Source: Undaria pinnatifida (Eukaryota; Sar; Phaeophyceae; Laminariales; Alariaceae). Taken from it: a DNA stretch of 64,000 nt. Below are positions 60,601-64,000 of the stretch, piece by piece; positions within the stretch are counted from its first letter, which is position 1; every line of letters starts with the position of its first letter. Made by a program: the position numbers and the translations under genes. Below the pieces are notes generated by a model. It was not told where the DNA came from and made no database searches. It saw only the letters and a program-made list of their open reading frames with translations. The stretch spans positions 13,887,501-13,951,500 of the forward strand of contig JABAKD010000008.1 in the NCBI GenBank assembly GCA_012845835.1, written 5' to 3'.

Positions 60601-61439
60601 AAGGGGTTAAGAGCCTCAGAAAAACAAAAAGTGCACCTCTAACTGTCGCTTGTTTTCGGCATGTTTCCCCTTAGAACTCCAAGGGTTAGGTTGGATATCG
60701 CGGGGGGGGACAGGTGTCTGTTGACCCCTTTGAGACTTGAGAGGGAAAAGTTGGCGAAGATAATTGACGATTACAACATCATCGGCCGCTGCTGGTTGGC
60801 GACGATAAAAATCAGTGTCCGAACTCGCACAGCCAAAAAATGCCCCAAGACTCGGACGGGACGGGTGCGGGCAGCATGATCCTACTCGTGCTGCGGCGCG
60901 CTTGCGCTACTCGTAGACGCTTGGAAGTATCGCAATCAATCGTCGTTGTTTTGGTCGCTGTATGTAACACTGGTCCCAAGAGGGTCAACTACCTACTATT
61001 GTCTGTACATGTACCTTTTTTTTTGTTGGAGGGTGAGGGGTGAGGGGCATGAGCAGCTCGGGCATGCATGGGAGCTATAATGTAGCTAGGGTTAGGGCTA
61101 TGGCAGATAACAAGGAGACAATCGATGGCGGTTTCGGGCGGATGTGACCAGTACCAGGTATGTATGATCCCACTCTGCCCGGAATGTAACGACCGTTTAT
61201 GTATTATTCCTGTTAATAATTCGATCCTTACATTTTCGGACAACGCAGTATGGTGGACGACGTTTTGGAGCTTCCTACGCCAAAGCCAGTGCCAGGTTTA
61301 CGGTATTAAGCGTAGGCGGTCGTCCGTAACAGGCGAAAATCTGCAGTCATCGCCTGGCCCGTGGCGTATTTTCTCGCGGCTTGCTGAGTGCTAAAATCGC
61401 CCGTGTGTTTCCTGTCGAGATGTCACAAAAGGTTCAGGT

Positions 61440-61620
61440 TACTCGCTAAATGCTGCGTGATGCTGTGCGGCGTTGCGTGAAGCTGTTTAGTGCTGTGATG
61501 CTTTGCGGCACTGCGTGATGCTGTGACGCTGTGTGATGCTCTGTGATTGTTTCGCTTGTCATGTGATGCCGTGTGGCACTGTGTGATGTGTGACGCTGTG
61601 ACATAATGTGTTACGCTCTG
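61440..61620. repeat. GCTGTGNTG-type degenerate repeat
   Basis: TGCTGTG, TGCGTGA and GTGATGCTG words repeat with a period near 5-10 bp. It is the opposite-strand relative of the CAGCA-type repeats at 6.7 and 58.8 kb. Confidence 0.65.
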
Positions 61621-61629
61621 CTTCGATGC

Positions 61630-63080
61630 TTTTTACCAGTACGGCGGCGCCTAGCATGCTTGCGTATTACGGCATGCAGCTTTTGGTGGTGTCCGGTTTG
61701 ATTGAAACACCAATTTTGATCAGGGGTTGGTGATACTGGTCCCCGTTCGCGAATGGCTTGCAAACCGATACGAGGTGCTCGGGATGAATTGTAGTTCTTC
61801 GAAGTTTGGTATCCCCCCCCCGAATATACCCGCTTCCGTATGTTATTTGGCACATTGGAACCCCCTCCCTTTTTACTTACCAGGTATTGCTACAAGGGGA
61901 TGATAGCGATGCATACCCTACCACGATTTTTGGCGTTAGCGGTTCTTGACTGGTTGTCACAGCAGTTGTTCATTTTGCTGTATTACGGGTGCAGGTTCGC
62001 ACTGAAATCTGCGGTAAGACGCATCTCTGGTGTTGTTTTGACACCCAGGGTTCGCGAACAACTGCTGGGACGCGTACGAAGAACAGCGTAAATTGTGTTT
62101 CGAGGCGTACGGCATGGCAGCATGTTATAGGTGTCTCTGATCTTTGTATTAAGAAAGAGGCATGCTACAATAGAGATGCGCTACTGGCTAAGGCTGTGAG
62201 TTGGCACGACTTTAGTCACAAACTAGTTAATAGTCGGACTAGTAGTTGGTCGTTTCCCGGAGGTGCCGACTTTCCGACCTGTTGGCGTTCCATACTTGTA
62301 GGAAGGATCGTTTAATGCGGAGTGCGTTTTTTCCGCTTGTTTGGCGGGGCCCGCTCGGCCGGCGGACGGGGCTGACTTGGCTCGCTTCTCTCACCTCGCC
62401 TAAGTCGGCGAGTCGACTGACCATCAGCTGGTTTCGCCAGCCGACATGTCGATAATAGTCACTTAGTTGGCTTACGGTACCTACCGATTAGTTTTTAGTC
62501 GTGAAACCTCGACGACTCGCAGCTCTAGTAGTAGCTCTTTTTTATCCCCATTATTTCTGATCGACGAGACTCGTCACATGAGGGACTGCCCAACATCGCG
62601 TTGGAACAGCCTTCCTCCGTATTTGCAACTATTTTTTCGTTGGTCACCTAGGCCATCATCGGTCCGCGATTTCGTTCTTTTGTCAAGCATGGTTTCGGGG
62701 CGATGTACGTCGTAGACATTTCCTCAAATGATAAAACCCCCTCAGAAAATTCGAGGTGCGCCATGCCAGCTGTGGCGTGCGTCGGAACGATGGGAAATAT
62801 TATACTCTGTATATGTTGATGTCGGGGCCTTTTCGCTTTGTAGTTGATACCGTAAGGTACACCAGGCGGCAGCGTAGTACTTGTTATGCAGTATTTATAG
62901 TAGTAAATAGCATTCTTGATCCGGGGTCACTGAGCAGGCTCTTCTGCCCCCTCTCCACTACCCGTACGCGCCTTCGTTTTTATCGCGAGAAATTTTCGAC
63001 ACTTCCTCGTCAACTGGCGTCGAATTGTGCTTACCCACGCTGTAAGCGCTCCCCGGCAGTTGGTGTCTCTGGAAAAAAAA
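61630..63080. other. Unassigned stretch
   Basis: No conserved frame or recognisable family is seen. Frames of 60-116 codons occur on both strands without splice or composition support. TACCAGGTA words occur at 61,152 (just left) and 61,878. Confidence 0.4.
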
Positions 63081-63082
63081 AT

Positions 63083-63152
63083 CCATGCCGAGATTTGAAC
63101 CCCTGACTAACTATGGTAGCGTTCGAGGTTAACCATTAGACCACCGGGGCAA
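63083..63152 (-). tRNA. tRNA-like gene or pseudogene with Pol III boxes
   Basis: Read on the minus strand it begins TTGCCCCGG. TGGTCTAATGG is an exact A box, the D stem GGT/ACC pairs, the anticodon loop CTACCAT has T at position 33 (anticodon would be ACC), and GGGTTCAAATCTC is a B box. T9 follows at once (63,074-63,082), a Pol III terminator. The acceptor pairs only as TGCC/GGCA with mismatches, and the anticodon stem has two mismatches at its ends. The head is shared with the SINE-like elements at 7.0 and 26.0 kb, so this may be their progenitor tRNA or a solitary degenerate copy. Confidence 0.45.
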
Positions 63153-63159
63153 TCTATAG

Positions 63160-64000
63160 TTGGCACGGATCATAAGTTGTATATGTACTACGATGGGGGA
63201 GTCGCCGACCTATATCCTTAATGAGGACACACAACTCGTAATACGCGCGATCGGAGTATCACACACAGCTTGCAAAGATGAGTTTCGACGAAATCTTCGA
63301 TCTCACAGCTGGAGTGTATTTTCATTTTTTATAATGATTCGTACCACCCTAATATTCACATATTTGACGAACGGGAAATGTTTAGTTGTTGCTTCACTTC
63401 GCACGTCGTGTTGGTCAAAGGCGTACCAGGTAAAGTAGAAACATTGACGTCCACGTTACCTAAGACCGTGCCAAATGGTTGTTTTCTACTGGTACCCGCC
63501 TTTCAGACACCCAGGCATGTGTGTGTTGTTCTTTCCAACTCGTAAGATGATCCTGGTCTAACTCCCAAAGGTTTTGTCGCCATGTCGGGAGTGCGGTGCT
63601 AAAAGGGTTAACCGATGTTTTTCACCCGTTTCCACCCAGCGCAACCAGTGTCCGCGCTGGTGCATCATGGAGAGACGAGCTCTGTGGTCACAAACTACGG
63701 GACTGAGATACACATCGCTAATACAGGGAGGTGGTTTGGCCATGCATTGCCAACCGTAATGGACGTGCGGGCAAAACACAACAATATGCAAGCCAGCGCA
63801 CCATACTTTTTGCAGTAAAATAAGAAGGGAAAAAAAAGGCATAGTTGTTCGACTACACTACTAGGTGTATCCACACAGCAAGGGTCGCTAATGATTGTCT
63901 GTAGCTAGCAAAGCGGATGACACCGCCGCGTACTCATTAGACGGTCTTTAAATGTCTATTTCGTCTCCTCTCCTCGCCCGCCCACCGCTAAAACAAACTC
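63160..64000. other. Unassigned right end
   Basis: No supported gene. Short frames only; one TACCAGGTA word at 63,424. Confidence 0.4.

Overview
The window looks like nuclear DNA of a eukaryotic microbe, most plausibly an alga or another protist. Genes are sparse, and the few that stand out have GT-AG introns with pyrimidine-rich acceptors, TATA-like boxes and low-complexity proteins rich in Q, N, P, G and H. There are many minisatellites and tRNA-derived elements. No bacterial operon, CRISPR array, IS element or rRNA gene is visible. The only family recognised with confidence is an N-terminal exon of a type I protein arginine methyltransferase of the PRMT4/CARM1 group (56.4 kb). The species cannot be named from sequence alone.

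About 85% of the window is a head-to-tail segmental duplication. Unit A (1 to about 27.2 kb, cut by the window edge) and unit B (about 27.2 to 51.1 kb) are almost identical over most of their length. Unit C (about 51.1 to 54.3 kb) is an older, internally deleted copy that keeps only the two ends. Each full unit has, in order: a non-coding stretch with a G-rich minisatellite and one small terminal exon; in A only, a 3.5 kb segment missing from B; a gene with two candidate exons encoding a basic, valine-rich, helical protein with a P/Q-rich C-terminus; a degenerate AT-rich minisatellite; a 54-bp minisatellite; a roughly 1 kb segment in which I saw no A/B difference; and a roughly 6 kb imperfect palindrome. 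TAGGG pentamer arrays lie near the unit ends.

The most striking object is the palindrome. Its two arms carry divergent paralogous genes, giving four paralogs in the window. Each has an Asn-rich N-terminus, a conserved core in which a Leu/Gly/Arg motif occurs twice around an acidic linker, and a long His-Gly-Pro-Arg tail ending in EAY. The roughly 300-bp gap between each pair holds a perfect array of six alternating GAA/TTC units at 5-bp spacing, the binding-site form of heat-shock factor. The inference is a stress-inducible, bidirectionally transcribed family of disordered proteins, duplicated first by inversion and then in tandem. I do not recognise this family.

Right of 54.3 kb the sequence is unique to the window: a TATA box, a CT-rich leader and the PRMT4-like exon, then a repeat-rich region. 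That region holds an inverted-repeat element, two tRNA-like sequences, CAACA and GGGTC pentamer arrays, and a 72-bp repeat whose minus strand encodes a 24-residue peptide repeat with mostly synonymous differences between units.
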